A stretch of DNA of 64,000 bases from Pseudoalteromonas rhizosphaerae (lineage in GTDB: Bacteria > Pseudomonadota > Gammaproteobacteria > Enterobacterales > Alteromonadaceae). Below, in pieces: positions 17,665-26,369 of the stretch (positions are counted from its first letter, which is position 1; every line of letters starts with the position of its first letter). Where the stretch lies: the NCBI RefSeq assembly GCF_902498845.1, contig NZ_CABVLM010000007.1, positions 221,277 through 285,276 of the forward strand, written 5' to 3'. The translations under genes were made by a program, and so were the position numbers. The notes under the pieces were generated by a model. The model was not told the DNA's origin. It saw nothing but the letters and a program-made list of their open reading frames with translations, and did not search any database.

Positions 17665-18201
17665 TCATGGTGTACTGTTCTGTTTAACCATAATCAGGTT
17701 GTCTGTATCAAAGCCTTTTTGCTGCGCAAGCACTTTAAAGTCAGCTAAGCGTTGCTCACTCACTGTGGGGGTACGCGATAATAGCCACAAATAATCGTTA
17801 TTGTAGCCAGATACGTACGCATATTGGTAATTTTGTTGGTCTAACTTAAATACAATATAAGAGCTGTAAAAAGGACCAAAAAACGATACTTTTAAATGAC
17901 CAACATCATTGCTATCAACAAATTTCGCAGTACCTTGAGCCTCACTCCATTTGTTTTCCTCGCTATTAAAACCACGGTTTAGCACAGTTACAGAGCCATC
18001 ATCGTTAATTGTATAATCCGCTGTTATATTATCTAAACCCCGCTCAAAAGAGTGATCTAATCGGGCTATTTCATACCACTTACCTTGGTACTGTTCGATG
18101 GAAAAAGGACTCACTGGTGCAACCTTATCGGGCATGCCAGTACAGCCAAGCAGTAAACTACTGACGAACAGAGTAAGAGTGATAAATAATTGATTTTTCA
18201 T
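17665..18201 (-). CDS. blc: outer-membrane lipocalin lipoprotein
   Basis: A 178-residue lipoprotein. The lipobox LLLGC places the modified Cys at residue 20, and the residue after it (T) favours outer-membrane sorting. The lipocalin signature is QGKWYEIARLDHSFERG, with ADYTINDDGSVTVLNRG and YLWLLSRTPTVSE further on, all as in the Blc family, which binds lysophospholipids and is linked to envelope stress. Length matches the family. Monocistronic; convergent with the PepSY operon. Confidence 0.9.
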   Translation of the reverse strand: MKNQLFITLTLFVSSLLLGCTGMPDKVAPVSPFSIEQYQGKWYEIARLDHSFERGLDNITADYTINDDGSVTVLNRGFNSEENKWSEAQGTAKFVDSNDVGHLKVSFFGPFYSSYIVFKLDQQNYQYAYVSGYNNDYLWLLSRTPTVSEQRLADFKVLAQQKGFDTDNLIMVKQNSTP

Positions 18202-18324
18202 CGTTGATTCCTTGATAGTTAATTAGGCCACCAACGCAGTAAAGCATAAAAAGTTCACTTAATACTAGTTGTTCTAAAAGCCTTAGGTTAGGATCATTTT
18301 TTTACTAACTATTAGAAGTTAACA

Positions 18325-18774
18325 ATGAAGATATGGGTTGATGCTGACGCCTGTCCAGTGGTGATCAAAGAAATTTTGTTTCGTGCCGCAGAGCGTACGC
18401 AAACTGAAACAATTTTAGTCGCTAATCATGCAATGCGTATTCCGCCTTCAAAATACATTAGCCGGTTGCAGGTCTCATCAGGGTTTGATGTGGCTGATGA
18501 CGAAATCGTCAAACGTATTGCAGCCAATGATCTAGTGATCACCGGTGATATTCCGCTAGCATCAGAAGTAATCGATAATGGCGGCCAAGCGCTAAATCCT
18601 CGCGGCGAACTGTATACCAGTGAAAATATTCGCTCGTTACTAAATGTGCGCGATTTTATGGATACTATGCGTTCAAGTGGCGTTGAAATGAACGGCGGAC
18701 CGCCACCGCTTAGCCAAAGTGATCGTCAAAACTTTGCTAATAATCTAGACCGCATTCTAGCTAAAAATAAATGA
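18325..18774 (+). CDS. yaiI: UPF0178 (YaiI/YqxD) family protein
   Basis: A 149-residue soluble protein. [22 protein letters not shown] at the N-terminus, [26 protein letters not shown] in the middle and [10 protein letters not shown] identify UPF0178. The aspartates (DADACP, TGDIPLA) sit as in the PIN/NYN-like nuclease fold to which the family is related. Cellular function is unproven. Its stop overlaps the next start by four bases (ATGA). Confidence 0.9.
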   Translation: MKIWVDADACPVVIKEILFRAAERTQTETILVANHAMRIPPSKYISRLQVSSGFDVADDEIVKRIAANDLVITGDIPLASEVIDNGGQALNPRGELYTSENIRSLLNVRDFMDTMRSSGVEMNGGPPPLSQSDRQNFANNLDRILAKNK

Positions 18775-19313
18775 GTAAGGCTGCAAGTAATATAGGCTTT
18801 GGTGACCCAGCTTTTACAGTCGCTGTGTATATAGCGAATGTACCAGCGATGCCACAGTATACCAACCTAAGTACAGTGACGTCATGTGTGGATGGACAAA
18901 TTGCCAGCATCAACCAAGCCTGTGGTAATGGCTGGCGTAAAGTATTTAATGTATATGCTAAAGTGTTATTTGCACTGCCTAGCGAGTATTACCAATTCGC
19001 CAAACTCGCCCCGACTTGGCAACACTATCGAGATGAACAACTGCTGCAGCCTAATAGTCAAACAGCCTTACTTTTTAGCCCTCCGGTTTTAAACAACAAT
19101 AATACCTTGCATATTATTGCCGGACGCACCTATGCTAAAGCATTGCTTCAGCAAGGGCACCTAAAGTGCCAATTACAGTGGTTAGATGAAGAATTTGCTA
19201 TCGATAAAGTAAACAAGTTGATTGTGTGCCCATACTTTGATTACCGCCAACTAAGCAATATAAAAATAGCGCGACTTAGTCAGCTAGTTGCCCAGTGTTT
19301 TGTGGCAGAGTAA
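18771..19313 (+). CDS. conserved protein of unknown function
   Basis: A 180-residue soluble protein with no signal peptide or membrane segment. Notable stretches are [32 protein letters not shown] and [20 protein letters not shown], the last resembling a short conserved C-terminal motif. It is translationally coupled to yaiI through a four-base overlap, so the two probably act in a related process. I do not recognise the family with certainty. Confidence 0.7.
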   Translation: MSKAASNIGFGDPAFTVAVYIANVPAMPQYTNLSTVTSCVDGQIASINQACGNGWRKVFNVYAKVLFALPSEYYQFAKLAPTWQHYRDEQLLQPNSQTALLFSPPVLNNNNTLHIIAGRTYAKALLQQGHLKCQLQWLDEEFAIDKVNKLIVCPYFDYRQLSNIKIARLSQLVAQCFVAE

Positions 19314-19366
19314 GACTTTGTTAACTAACCTTAAGGTAATTTGCATATAATGGACAATTTAACTTT

Positions 19367-19744
19367 ATGAAAATCCTCGTCGTTGACGATATGCCTTTGA
19401 TGCGCCATGTATTAATAAATATGTTAAGAAAACTAAATTATCACGATATTGTTGAAGCGACTGATGGAATACAAGCATTAAGTTTATTACAAAACCAAGG
19501 CTATGATTTAGTTATCACCGACTTGCATATGCCAAAAATGGATGGCAAAACTTTACTCAATCGTATTCGTGATGACCAAGAGTTAGCCGAAATCCCGGTG
19601 TTAATGATCACCTGCGAAGACAGCTCCACAGCAATCAAAGAAATTATCGCCGCGAAAGTGTCAGGCTTTATTGTAAAACCTTTTAATTTAAATGTGTTAG
19701 ATAGCCAGTTAAAGAAAGTTATGAAGTTAGAAAATAGAAATTGA
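19367..19744 (+). CDS. stand-alone CheY-like receiver
   Basis: A 125-residue single-domain response regulator: acidic pocket VVDDMP, phosphoacceptor Asp in VITDLHMPKMDG (about residue 52), switch Thr in LMITCED, and conserved Lys in GFIVKPFN. No output domain, so it would act by binding a target such as a motor switch, a kinase or a diguanylate enzyme. No kinase gene is adjacent. The ACxxx-poor N-terminus and MRHVLINMLRKLNY resemble chemotaxis-type CheY proteins, but a chemotaxis role is not shown by context. Confidence 0.85.
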   Translation: MKILVVDDMPLMRHVLINMLRKLNYHDIVEATDGIQALSLLQNQGYDLVITDLHMPKMDGKTLLNRIRDDQELAEIPVLMITCEDSSTAIKEIIAAKVSGFIVKPFNLNVLDSQLKKVMKLENRN

Positions 19745-19774
19745 GAAAGTTAGTTAGCCAATCTCAACGCTGTA

Positions 19775-20692
19775 TTACTTTAAACATTGTTTAAGTGCGT
19801 CATCATCTTGCTGAAATCTAGATAATAACCAAGCTTGAAAAGCGATTACCTTTGGCCAATTAAAATGCTCCTTAGGGCCCACTAAATAATATTTATAGTG
19901 GCAGTTATATTCAAAATTAGGGTAAACTTCTAACTGCCCGAATTTGATATGGGACTCAATTAAACGTCGCCTCACTAACGCAATTCCTTGACCCGCCAAC
20001 GTCGCTTGGATCACCAAGGCTGCGTTATCGATTTCTAAAAATACCGGCATTGCTGTAGTACTAATGTTTAATTCAGCCGCTAATGTTTGCCAACCACGCT
20101 CTGCATCAGGGCAAACATCCATAATTAACTGCTGTTGTAATAATTGCGCCCTTAAAGGTAATTGTGGGGTAAGCAACCCTGGTTTATAAGCCAGTAACAA
20201 ACTGTCATCAGCGACCAACTCACTGTGTAACTCGGGATATTGCCCTAACCCAAAACGAATGCCTAAATCAACCTGACCAGAGGCAAAATTTGCATGTTGA
20301 TCGCTAGGATCAATACGTAAATGAATGCCAGGATGGTGACGTTGAAAATCATTAATATGTTGCAATAACCAACCACTGGCAAACGAAGGTAAAACCGATA
20401 AATTTAAACTATGTGGATTTGTATCTTGGCTTAACGAATTAATCCCAGATTGAAAATGACTAAACCCTTGCAAGATAGCCGGGAGCAATTGTTCGCCTTG
20501 GCGTGTTAGTTCTACAAATCGAGTTTGCCGCTTAAATAACCGACATCCTAAATGAGCTTCTAACAACCTGATTTGTTGGCTCACCGCAGCTTGGCTAACA
20601 AATAATTGTTCCGCAGCCAACTTAAAGCTACCCAATTCAGCCGCATGCTTGAAATACCAGAGACTTTTTAATGGGGGTAGAGTCATAGCCAT
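19775..20692 (-). CDS. LysR-type regulator, GcvA-like
   Basis: A 305-residue LysR-family regulator. N-terminal winged helix (residues 6-65) with the helix-turn-helix SFKLAAEQLFVSQAAVSQQIRLLEAHLGCRLF; C-terminal ligand domain with the FASGQVDLGIRFG and AALVIQATLAGQGIALVRR segments typical of the GcvA/AmpR branch. The target is unknown. The divergent neighbour at 20800 is the natural candidate, since the two starts are 107 bases apart. Confidence 0.85.
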   Translation of the reverse strand: MAMTLPPLKSLWYFKHAAELGSFKLAAEQLFVSQAAVSQQIRLLEAHLGCRLFKRQTRFVELTRQGEQLLPAILQGFSHFQSGINSLSQDTNPHSLNLSVLPSFASGWLLQHINDFQRHHPGIHLRIDPSDQHANFASGQVDLGIRFGLGQYPELHSELVADDSLLLAYKPGLLTPQLPLRAQLLQQQLIMDVCPDAERGWQTLAAELNISTTAMPVFLEIDNAALVIQATLAGQGIALVRRRLIESHIKFGQLEVYPNFEYNCHYKYYLVGPKEHFNWPKVIAFQAWLLSRFQQDDDALKQCLK

Positions 20693-20799
20693 TCACAATT
20701 AAGAAAAACTAAAGCATAAGCAATTTTTAATCGTTTGTCAGCTTTTCTACATCAGGCAATACTTATATTACCAACCAAGCAAAATGAAGAGTTAACACA

Positions 20800-21105
20800 A
20801 TGAAATATTTAATTATATTAGTTATTACATTAATTAGCTTTAGCAATCAAGCGCAAGCTAACACCACAATAAAACTTGATACCGATGAAGGCTACCCATA
20901 CATAAACTTAATCAACAAAGCACAAAGAGTCGAATTACGTTATGTTGAAAATGATCATCAAGTGACCTGTAAAGTCAGTGTGCAAACCCTGCATAATCAA
21001 TATATGGGGAAAGAGCAAACCGTTTCAGCTAAGCAATTTAAAAAGCAACCAATGGCGGCATGCTTAACTCGTATAAAAGCCAAGCAGATACTAAATATGT
21101 TATAA
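20800..21105 (+). CDS. small exported protein of unknown function
   Basis: A 101-residue protein with signal peptide MKYLIILVITLISFSNQAQA (cleaved before NTT), giving an 80-residue basic periplasmic protein with two Cys (CKVSV, ACLTR) that could form one disulfide. It is divergent from a GcvA-like regulator that may control it. Small exported proteins next to such regulators are common in marine Alteromonadales, but I cannot name the family. Confidence 0.65.
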   Translation: MKYLIILVITLISFSNQAQANTTIKLDTDEGYPYINLINKAQRVELRYVENDHQVTCKVSVQTLHNQYMGKEQTVSAKQFKKQPMAACLTRIKAKQILNML

Positions 21106-21155
21106 GCGATGGGAGCTTTATGTCGTTACTCCCAGCAACATAAAGCGCCTATTTC

Positions 21156-21437
21156 TCAGATTTCAGCTAAGTTATTTATTTCCACGGCTTTCGCTAATGC
21201 ACTCTCATAAAATGTAAAAACCTGTTTTGTATAAGCTTGTTGATAATGCTCATCAAGTGCTTGTTGCGATATAAACCGCTCAACCAAAAATAAGCATGTT
21301 TGATTATCACCCGTGTATAACTCAAAGCGAATACAGCCCACTTCAGCTAAAGTGGGTGCCACAATCGCTTGTAATTTACGTTTACACTCAGCGAACAACG
21401 CTGTCTTTGGGGTAATTTTAGCTACTATATTAATCAT
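21156..21437 (-). CDS. antibiotic-biosynthesis-monooxygenase (ABM) domain protein
   Basis: A 93-residue single ABM (dimeric alpha-beta barrel) protein: INIVAKITPKTALFAECKRKLQAIVAPTLAEVGCIRFELY at the N-terminus and LVERFISQQALDEHYQQAYTKQVF in the middle. The family includes YgiN-type quinol monooxygenases and small detoxifying oxygenases. Divergent from the LysR gene at 21678 with 240 bases between, so it may be that regulator's target. Confidence 0.8.
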   Translation of the reverse strand: MINIVAKITPKTALFAECKRKLQAIVAPTLAEVGCIRFELYTGDNQTCLFLVERFISQQALDEHYQQAYTKQVFTFYESALAKAVEINNLAEI

Positions 21438-21677
21438 AAAATCTCACTACTTTCAAAGAAATGCATTCAATGCATTGAACCGGCAATCATAAAACGTTAG
21501 GGTTAAAGCTAAATTTAAATAAGTTGCCCATACTCCGAACAAAAACAACATAAAAAGCCATATCAACTTGATTAATGTAAAATGAATTTTCATAGTTGCG
21601 TCTATGCCCTACTACTATATTTTGATAGCAGTCGTTAAAATAGTGACCAAAATGCAAACTAAGATTGAGAAAATAAC

Positions 21678-22544
21678 ATGCTAGACGACCTGTATTTATT
21701 TACCGAAGTTGCGCGGCGCAAAAGCATGAGCCAAACAGCAACAGCGCTTAATTTAAATTTATCGACCTTATCGCGACGCATTCAAGCATTTGAACAAAAG
21801 TTAGGCACGCCACTATTACAGCGCAGTGCAAGAGGAATTTTACTCACCAGCGCGGGGCAGCATATTTATGACTCGCTCGCGAACTCTGTTTTAACACTTT
21901 CGAGTCAGGTTGAGCAGGTAATAAGTAAACAAAATATCAACGAAGAATTTTATCTACTATGCCCACAAAACCTGATTGCTGGGCCACTAATGAGCGCAAT
22001 TAGTGCGTTTCAAACATCACACGCTCAGCTCAATTTGCATATTTATCCAAATAACTTAAACAGTCAGCTTAGCCAACAGCGCTTTAATTTAGCGATACGA
22101 ATTGGCGAACAACAAGATTCAAGCTTTTATCAAAAGCGGCTCGGCTCAATTGCCACAGCGGTAATTACTAAAAAACAAACGGCACCGCAAAATCGCCTAA
22201 TTTTGCCCTACACCGATAAACAACTTTCAGCAGCGCTGCTCAGCGAATTAAAGAGCTGTTTTGAGCATATCACCTATTGCTACGACATAACCATTGCACG
22301 CCAGCTAGTGCAATCGGGTGTGGGAGCTGGCTTATTGCCGATGAGCGAAATTGCCAGCTTAAACGCCAAGCAACAGTTTGCTTATGTAGCGCAAAACATA
22401 CCGCTACCCGCTCGCCCAATTTACGCCATGTGGGCGCATACTCGCACGCCATCAGCCACCGCCAATAAGCTGATCACCAATATTCAGCAAGCAATCGCAG
22501 AGCAGCCCTGCTTACAAGGTGAAATAGTACCGCTCGGTAATTAA
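21678..22544 (+). CDS. LysR-type transcriptional regulator
   Basis: A 288-residue LysR-family protein. Winged helix with ARRKSMSQTATALNLNLSTLSRRIQAFEQKLGTPLLQRSARG, then a short ligand-binding domain (SQQRFNLAIRIGEQ, VQSGVGAGLLPMSEI). This resembles the subgroup acting on nearby oxidoreductase or efflux genes. The ABM gene is divergent and the likely target. Confidence 0.85.
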   Translation: MLDDLYLFTEVARRKSMSQTATALNLNLSTLSRRIQAFEQKLGTPLLQRSARGILLTSAGQHIYDSLANSVLTLSSQVEQVISKQNINEEFYLLCPQNLIAGPLMSAISAFQTSHAQLNLHIYPNNLNSQLSQQRFNLAIRIGEQQDSSFYQKRLGSIATAVITKKQTAPQNRLILPYTDKQLSAALLSELKSCFEHITYCYDITIARQLVQSGVGAGLLPMSEIASLNAKQQFAYVAQNIPLPARPIYAMWAHTRTPSATANKLITNIQQAIAEQPCLQGEIVPLGN

Positions 22545-22761
22545 TTTGCGCAGCCAAACTCTGCGATTAAAGCGCCGTTGTCAGCGTTGTTTACTTTGCT
22601 TCACACCACAACCAGGTTTCACTCATCAGACAACTCATATAAGTCGCACACAAGTTTATTAACTAATTCGCTTTTGAGTGATCGCTACTGTAGTATCATA
22701 AATGAGGAATTTATAACCAATGCAGATATTTTTACCATGATCATAAATGCTAAATTACACA

Positions 22762-23580
22762 ATGCGAACAGCTAAACGATTACGCAACATATGCAAAGCC
22801 AGTCTGTTACTACTGTTGTGTGTAAGTAACGCCACTAAAGCAGTACCGACAGCGCAAAGTATTGACTCAACGACAATTCAACTTAGCGCAGGTGAATGGC
22901 CGCCTTTTCTCAGTGAATCGCTGCCATACCAAGGTGTAGTAGCACATTTAATTCGCGATATATTTGCTGAAGCAGGCATTACCGTTAACTTTACATTTTT
23001 ACCTTGGTCACGTGCATATCACGATACCGAAAATAACAAATATGCCGCTACTGCGGTATGGATGTTCAGTGACGAAAGAGCAACTGTTTACTTATATAGC
23101 GAACCGGTACTCAGTGAACGATTTGTGTTTTTTTATCAAAAGCAGCGCCATTTTGATTGGCAAAATATTGCAGATTTAAAAGGCCTATTGCTCGGTGGTG
23201 GGCTTGGCTATAGTTATGGCCCAGAGTTTGATAAAGCCCTTGCCGAAGGCTCTTTTGAAATGTCCCGGGTAGGTAATACCGAGCAAAATTTTCGTCGTTT
23301 AGCACTAGGGCGTATCGACGCCTTTGCTGAAGAGCAAAGTGTTGGTTACTTTACCCTCAAACATCAACTACCCGAGCTTGTTAATGTTATTAGCCACCAC
23401 CCCAAACCCCTGTTAATTAATAAAAGCTTCTTACTATTTCCAAAAAATAGCAGCGAAAGTGAAAAACTACTCAACACCTTTAATCAGTACTTATTACAGT
23501 TTAAGCAAAACGGCCGTTACCAAGCTTACTTTAAAGGTTTAGAGCAAGGCGATTATCTTCCCCAAGTCAAACCACAGTAA
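22762..23580 (+). CDS. periplasmic solute-binding protein (SBP_bac_3 type)
   Basis: A 272-residue exported protein. A start at 22762 gives a normal signal peptide (basic RTAKRLRNICK, hydrophobic ASLLLLLCVSNATKA); the ATG at 22747 adds five residues. The mature part follows the family pattern LSAGEWPPFLSESLPYQGVVAHLIRDIFAEAGITVNFTFLPWSRAYHDTE, with LYSEPVLSERFVFFYQK and LALGRIDAFAEEQSVGYFTLK later. This is the type common in Alteromonadales without an adjacent ABC permease, perhaps a sensor or scavenging protein. No transporter genes flank it. Confidence 0.8.
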   Translation: MRTAKRLRNICKASLLLLLCVSNATKAVPTAQSIDSTTIQLSAGEWPPFLSESLPYQGVVAHLIRDIFAEAGITVNFTFLPWSRAYHDTENNKYAATAVWMFSDERATVYLYSEPVLSERFVFFYQKQRHFDWQNIADLKGLLLGGGLGYSYGPEFDKALAEGSFEMSRVGNTEQNFRRLALGRIDAFAEEQSVGYFTLKHQLPELVNVISHHPKPLLINKSFLLFPKNSSESEKLLNTFNQYLLQFKQNGRYQAYFKGLEQGDYLPQVKPQ

Positions 23581-23660
23581 CGAGTTAACCCGTAGTTCAT
23601 ACTTTACGTGACAATAAGCCTAACCTAACCCAGCGTTTACTTAGAGCGACTTGTTTGCAC

Positions 23661-24371
23661 TTAATCTTTAAACCAGCGGTAAGCGCCAAAAACTCCCATA
23701 AAGGCAAGGCAACCAACAGCCACTAATTGCCAAACTTTGTAGTTATAGCCTTCATTTTCCAAAGCAACTGTATTCAAACGGGTATCAGCTTTTGACACTG
23801 GGGTTAGCGTCATCGAATGTGTAATTGTGGCTATTGCAGTAGTATTTTGTTGAGATAAAACAACCGTTGGCTGTTTAACATTCGCGCTTGCTTTGCTTGG
23901 TGCTTGCCACTGGGCTTCAAATTTTGCACGCTGCTCAGCTCGATTTTCACTGCACCAAACAAAGTCAGTTTGTTGCATTTCTTTAGCACGGCAGCGCTCA
24001 GGGTATTGGTAAAAGCTACTCCACGCGAGTCGCTTGCTATCACTGTCGTATGTTTTACTATAGACCGTTGAATCATGAACTTTTTTAGTTAATAAATCAT
24101 TCGCAGATGAGCGAGTATAAGTTCGTGAACCTGAACTGTAGCTCCTCCCATTAGTTGGGCTTATGCAGTGACGACCCAATATTTCAAACAACTCAGTTGA
24201 GCGCCTGCGTAAACGCTCACCTTCAGCTGCCTTATATCCTGCCCTCATTCTATCCTGAACTTTTTCTCGCTCGGCTTTAATAGCATCACACCGTGATTGC
24301 GAATACTGCTCTGCGGCCAATGTGCTATTGGTTGAAATCACGCAGATAGCCAATAAAATCCTTTTAATCAT
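23661..24371 (-). CDS. exported protein with C-terminal membrane anchor, unknown function
   Basis: A 236-residue protein with signal peptide MIKRILLAICVISTNSTLAA. Then a charged, helical, Cys-containing region (CDAIKAEREKVQDRMRAGYKAAEGERLRRRS ... RHC), a Ser/Tyr-rich linker, a second Cys pair (RCRAKEMQQTDFVWC), a low-complexity Thr-rich part and a final membrane segment (VWQLVAVGCLAFMGVFGAYRWF). Its topology suggests a periplasmic domain tethered to the inner membrane. The family is not recognised. It lies at the left edge of the accessory island. Confidence 0.6.
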   Translation of the reverse strand: MIKRILLAICVISTNSTLAAEQYSQSRCDAIKAEREKVQDRMRAGYKAAEGERLRRRSTELFEILGRHCISPTNGRSYSSGSRTYTRSSANDLLTKKVHDSTVYSKTYDSDSKRLAWSSFYQYPERCRAKEMQQTDFVWCSENRAEQRAKFEAQWQAPSKASANVKQPTVVLSQQNTTAIATITHSMTLTPVSKADTRLNTVALENEGYNYKVWQLVAVGCLAFMGVFGAYRWFKD

Positions 24372-24437
24372 ATATACATCACTGTCGTTAAATTAGGGAT
24401 AGCGTAGCATTTTTTACGCTAGCAGCAAGACTTTCAA

Positions 24438-25419
24438 TTAGAAGTTTCCGACAACTATTCGCCTATCAAAACGATCGATAACAAAGGCCCGCATTTCACC
24501 ATAGCTACGCAATTCAACGTCAGGCACATCAAGTCCTGCGCCTCTTGCCAGCAACATAGTAAATAACTCATTTACGGCAATGAAAGGCGCAGCGCCCGTT
24601 TCAAACTTAAATATTTTATTAGAGCATAATTCGCCTTCACCAAACCCCAGCCTGCCGTCGATTTCGAGTAAATTAAGCTTATCTTGAACCCCAGCGACAG
24701 AGAGCCTCGTTCGCCCGTCCCATAATGTAATAGGCTCGCCCGCTTGCTTAAAACGGTTCAGCTTTTGACTCAATTGGTGATTCGTTACTTCACGAAAAGA
24801 TGTTTGCTTTACTGCACGGTTACTTGCTCTAAACGATAAAGCACCCGATGTTTCTTCGCCAATCACTTTAATTAAGCCAAGGGTATACTCAAACCACTTC
24901 AAGATGCAGAATTCAGCGTTTCACAGGAGCTTAATATCAAGGCGTTACTTTGCAAGAATGGCAGTCCCTTTTAAGAAGTAACAACGCTGAGAGTAAGTGC
25001 CTGTGAAACGCCCAGCGGGTTGGTTTAAAAGCAATTTATACTGCGTTATTGATTTTAACAATAGAACCACTATTACTTGCAATCAATGCCTTGCCTAAAT
25101 CGCTTTTAATTCCAACTGAAACTCGTATCTAGAGGTAGTTTGAGTATGTATTCTTAGAAATAGTCGTACTGCTAATTATTTCCTCAAGGCCTTTCCCCTC
25201 AGGCAATAAGTTTTGCAAATAATTACGTACTGCACGAGAGTCAAAATCGCCATTGAGTGGCAAATTTGGTGAAACTGCAAAACCCTCGTTGATCCATTTA
25301 GCCTCATAAGTAAATGAAATCTCATTTTCAGAGCCTATTGCCAGCGTTATCTCAGCCACTTTTTGCGATTGACCGATAAACACATCTAAACGATTGGTGT
25401 TAGTACCACTGTTCATCAC
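24438..25419 (-). pseudogene. hipA: hipA toxin pseudogene, interrupted and 3'-truncated
   Basis: Two fragments of one HipA-type kinase toxin. 25129-25419 carries the N-terminus (LDVFIGQSQKVAEITLAI, FAVSPNLPLNGDFDSRAVRNYLQNLLPEGKGLEEI). 24438-24902 carries the continuation (LGLIKVIGEETSGALSF, RLSVAGVQDKLNLLEID, KFETG, VIDRFDRR). Between them lies a 263-bp inverted-repeat element at 24885-25147 flanked by a GT duplication. Removing the element and one duplicate gives SKNTLGLIKVIGEE with no frame error. In addition the gene stops after VIDRFDRRIVVGNF, so the C-terminal half with the catalytic aspartates of HipA kinases is missing. The product cannot be an active kinase. The antitoxin gene hipB remains intact and overlaps the start by 20 bases. 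Confidence 0.85.
24885..25147. mobile_element. MITE-like element, 263 bp, inserted in hipA
   Basis: Terminal inverted repeats start ATACTCAAAC at both ends and continue as imperfect arms (ACCACTTCAAGATGC against TACCTCTAGATAC). The element is flanked by a 2-bp direct repeat GT at 24883-24884 and 25148-25149. Inside, a strong hairpin has arms GCGTTTCACAGG (24916-24927) and CCTGTGAAACGC (25000-25011). There is no open reading frame of note, so it is non-autonomous. A 2-bp target duplication would point to a tc1/IS630-like or similar transposase acting in trans; this is inference. Confidence 0.8.
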
Positions 25420-25720
25420 TCACCTCATCATTGCTATGAGCTATATCATCACTGACAAGGCTGAACGACAACCCTAAATACTCCATAACTTTTAGTACAT
25501 TATGCAGTTGCACAGTTACATCACCTTTTTCTATTTTTATTAGCGTAGGCTTAGAAATAGCAAGCGCTTGTGATACATCCACTAATGTCAGCTTCATACC
25601 AGTTCGCTTTGCAGTAATGGCTTTAGCCAGCTGCATGGGTGAAAATGGCTTAGAAAGCTCAGGCATTTCAGTACGCTTAACAACTCTTCCGAGTGTTTTT
25701 TTGACGGAGGAATCGCTCAT
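25400..25720 (-). CDS. hipB: HipB-type antitoxin, XRE helix-turn-helix
   Basis: A 106-residue DNA-binding protein. The helix-turn-helix lies in SPMQLAKAITAKRTGMKLTLVDVSQALAISKPTLIKIEKGDVTVQLHNVLKVMEYLGL (about 28-85). It overlaps the hipA start by 20 bases, the usual hipBA order. HipB represses its own operon and neutralises HipA. Since hipA is broken, hipB is an orphan antitoxin or repressor that might still bind a HipA homologue elsewhere. It appears intact. Two operator-like repeats lie upstream. Confidence 0.85.
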   Translation of the reverse strand: MSDSSVKKTLGRVVKRTEMPELSKPFSPMQLAKAITAKRTGMKLTLVDVSQALAISKPTLIKIEKGDVTVQLHNVLKVMEYLGLSFSLVSDDIAHSNDEVSDEQWY

Positions 25721-25725
25721 TTATG

Positions 25726-25793
25726 GTCAACTATAGTTTACTTATACAACCAATTCTAGAATACCTTAAGAAAAAGTCAACGATACTTTACTT
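25726..25793. promoter_or_regulatory. paired operator-like repeats upstream of hipB
   Basis: Two direct copies of an 18-base sequence, GTCAACTATAGTTTACTT at 25726-25743 and GTCAACGATACTTTACTT at 25776-25793 (15 of 18 identical), exactly 50 bases apart. The first contains the perfect palindrome AACTATAGTT. They lie 6 to 73 bases upstream of the hipB start, the position expected for HipB operators. Confidence 0.6.
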
Positions 25794-26130
25794 TTAGACT
25801 AAATAATTAATCAACAAGACCATAAGTAATATACATTTAACTTATGGTGGCTTGTAATTAAATTAAAACCCATAAGTAAATTTTAATTGACTAGTTTATA
25901 GCGTAAAACTGGTAAGTTGAAAAACGGGCTACGGATTAATCCTAGAGGCTAGTCACTTCCCTAAAACCTAGCGCCTTTATCTTGCCTGTGATTGTTTTAA
26001 AACCAATTTTACCACCGAGCTCACCGAGGCGCGGCGCTACACAGAGAAGATAAAAAGTGCTTCGAGCTACGAATTAACCCTAGCCCCTAGTCACTTCCCT
26101 AGAACCTAGCTCCTGTTACTACCGTAGGCG
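25794..26130. repeat. dispersed CTAG-rich repeat patch 1
   Basis: The gap between hipB and the fic region holds no gene I can support. From about 25940 it consists of the dispersed repeat seen elsewhere in the island: CTAGTCACTTCCCTA followed by AACCTAG, twice (near 25950 and 26086); the module ACCACCGAGCTCACCGAGGC with the ACACAGAGAAGATAA tail; and ACTACCGTAGGCGTTAAGC. 25794-25940 is AT-rich without visible features. Confidence 0.75.
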
Positions 26131-26317
26131 TTAAGCTTGCTGACGCGAAAAACGCAATTTTTGAATAGGTAGATGCGATTTTATATCGCGCTTGGGTTTA
26201 TAACCGTTGAACCAAAACAAAGGGTTAATGGCAACGTATCCCCATAAACACAGCCATAGAGTCATTACTAACACAAACTTTTCAATTTGCGTTTTTAACA
26301 CAGCACTTATAATTATT

Positions 26318-26369
26318 ATTCGCCTCACTAAATGAGGCAATAAATTCACTTAATTGCCTCACTGTGTGA
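26318..26369. repeat. 52-bp direct repeat, copy at the fic 3' end
   Basis: Aligns without gaps with 27508-27559 (41 of 52 bases identical) and contains the palindrome GCCTCACTAAATGAGGC. It includes the final codons and stop of the fic gene, so the gene is bracketed by the two copies. Confidence 0.75.

Noticed and set aside
26131..26349. 72-codon minus-strand open frame next to fic, with a hydrophobic stretch
   Set aside because: Its C-terminal third is read from the dispersed repeat (GCTTGCTGACGCG module) and its start lies in the 52-bp repeat palindrome, so it is probably not a gene.
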